A stretch of DNA of 5,384 bases, from assembly GCA_913062745.1 (NCBI GenBank), contig CAJXXJ010000305.1, forward strand, positions 1 to 5,384. The letters are read 5' to 3'. Both the position numbers and the translations under genes were made by a program. This DNA is from an uncultured Phaeodactylibacter sp. (GTDB lineage: Bacteria; Bacteroidota; Bacteroidia; Chitinophagales; Saprospiraceae). How positions within the stretch are numbered: position 1 is the first letter of the stretch; every line of letters begins with the position of its first letter. Below, piece after piece: positions 4,895-5,384 of the stretch. The notes below the pieces were generated by a model that worked only from the letters and a program-made list of their open reading frames with translations, was not told where the DNA came from and searched no databases.

Positions 4895-5384
4895 ATGTCC
4901 CTCTCCCGTATTCTCCCGCTCGCTTTGCTGCTGATCCTCGGCGGCGGAGCGGTTTGGTATTTTAGCTATGGAAGCACCGGTACCGAGCAGGAAGATGAGC
5001 TGACCATTAAGCTGCAGCGCGCCACCTTTAAAGTGGAAGTGACTGCTACCGGCGAACTTGCTGCCAAACGCTCCGTAAAAATCCGGGCACCGCAGGGTAT
5101 GCGCGCCGCCGGTATTTTTGAAACTACCCTTTCTGACCTGATCACTGAAGGCACCGTAGTGGAAGAAGGCGACTATGTCGCTTCGCTCGACCGCACCGAG
5201 CTGGCTGGCAAAATGACCGACCTGACCACCGAAATCGAAAAGGTGCAGACGCAACTGGAGCAGGCCCGCATCGATACGGCAATCGAACTGCGCGGCATAC
5301 GCGATGAGCTGGCCAATCTGGAATTCAGCAAAAAAGAAAAACTGCTGGCTGTAGAGCAAAGCCAGTATGAACCGCAGTCCGTCA
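4895..5384 (+). CDS. HlyD-type membrane fusion (periplasmic adaptor) protein, N-terminal part (3' end beyond window)
   Basis: The frame is open from ATG at 4895 to the right edge (163 residues, no stop). Residues 5-23 (RILPLALLLILGGGAVWYF) form an N-terminal membrane anchor with little before it, so the rest should lie in the periplasm. Residues about 37-66 form the first strands of the adaptor fold, and ITEGTVVEEGDYVASLDRTE (83-102) resembles the biotinyl-lipoyl-like half-motif of HlyD/AcrA proteins (EGd.V..Gd.la.lD). Residues about 103-163 are charged and heptad-like (LTTEIEKVQTQLEQARIDTA...), the start of the coiled-coil hairpin. Such adaptors link an inner-membrane ABC or RND transporter to an outer-membrane channel; transporter genes would be expected just to the right. 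CACTGTTATG has no Shine-Dalgarno, as is common in Bacteroidota. The substrate cannot be inferred. Confidence 0.85.
   Translation, partial: MSLSRILPLALLLILGGGAVWYFSYGSTGTEQEDELTIKLQRATFKVEVTATGELAAKRSVKIRAPQGMRAAGIFETTLSDLITEGTVVEEGDYVASLDRTELAGKMTDLTTEIEKVQTQLEQARIDTAIELRGIRDELANLEFSKKEKLLAVEQSQYEPQSV

Noticed and set aside
4820..5359. 179-codon leftward open frame on the right side
   Set aside because: It is the antisense shadow of the HlyD-type gene, whose plus-strand translation has a membrane anchor, lipoyl-like motif and coiled coil; the antisense product resembles nothing.

Overview
The window is an ordinary core-genome stretch that most likely comes from a member of the Bacteroidota, with the Cytophagales order as a weaker guess. 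The evidence is a textbook Bacteroidota-type promoter (TTTG, 19 bp, TACCTTTG) in front of the tRNA genes, translation starts preceded by A/T-rich sequence instead of a clear Shine-Dalgarno, tRNA genes without an encoded CCA end, and the overall character of the DnaA and DASH-cryptochrome proteins. I see no mobile element, CRISPR array, phage gene or defence system.

Layout, left to right. A leftward pair occupies 1-907: arfB (stalled-ribosome rescue hydrolase) followed 49 bp later by the 5' part of a gene for an exported ChaN/Tiki-type protein, which runs off the left edge. The 157-bp gap at 908-1064 separates arfB from a rightward DASH-family cryptochrome/photolyase (1065-2507) and shows no convincing promoter motif. 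Next come two leftward tRNA genes, tRNA-Pro(TGG) then tRNA-Ser(GCT). They form a compact transcription unit with a recognisable promoter (2834-2864) and a hairpin/T-tract terminator (2551-2590) that begins 7 bases past the tRNA-Ser gene. dnaA (2942-4405) lies upstream on the same strand. At the right edge the start of a HlyD-type membrane fusion protein (4895-5384, incomplete) runs rightward, divergent from dnaA.

The most interesting part is the 489-bp gap between dnaA and the HlyD-type gene. It holds a perfect consensus DnaA box (TGTGGATAA, 4733-4741) sitting almost exactly at the centre of a perfect 10-bp inverted repeat whose arms (4711-4720 and 4752-4761) are themselves degenerate DnaA boxes. 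A very AT-rich tract (4779-4835) follows. This could be an autoregulatory DnaA site, the chromosomal origin, or both. The divergent gene orientation fits an origin, but the sequence alone cannot decide.

Two real genes are open at the window edges and so are only partial: the ChaN-type protein on the left and the HlyD-type adaptor on the right.
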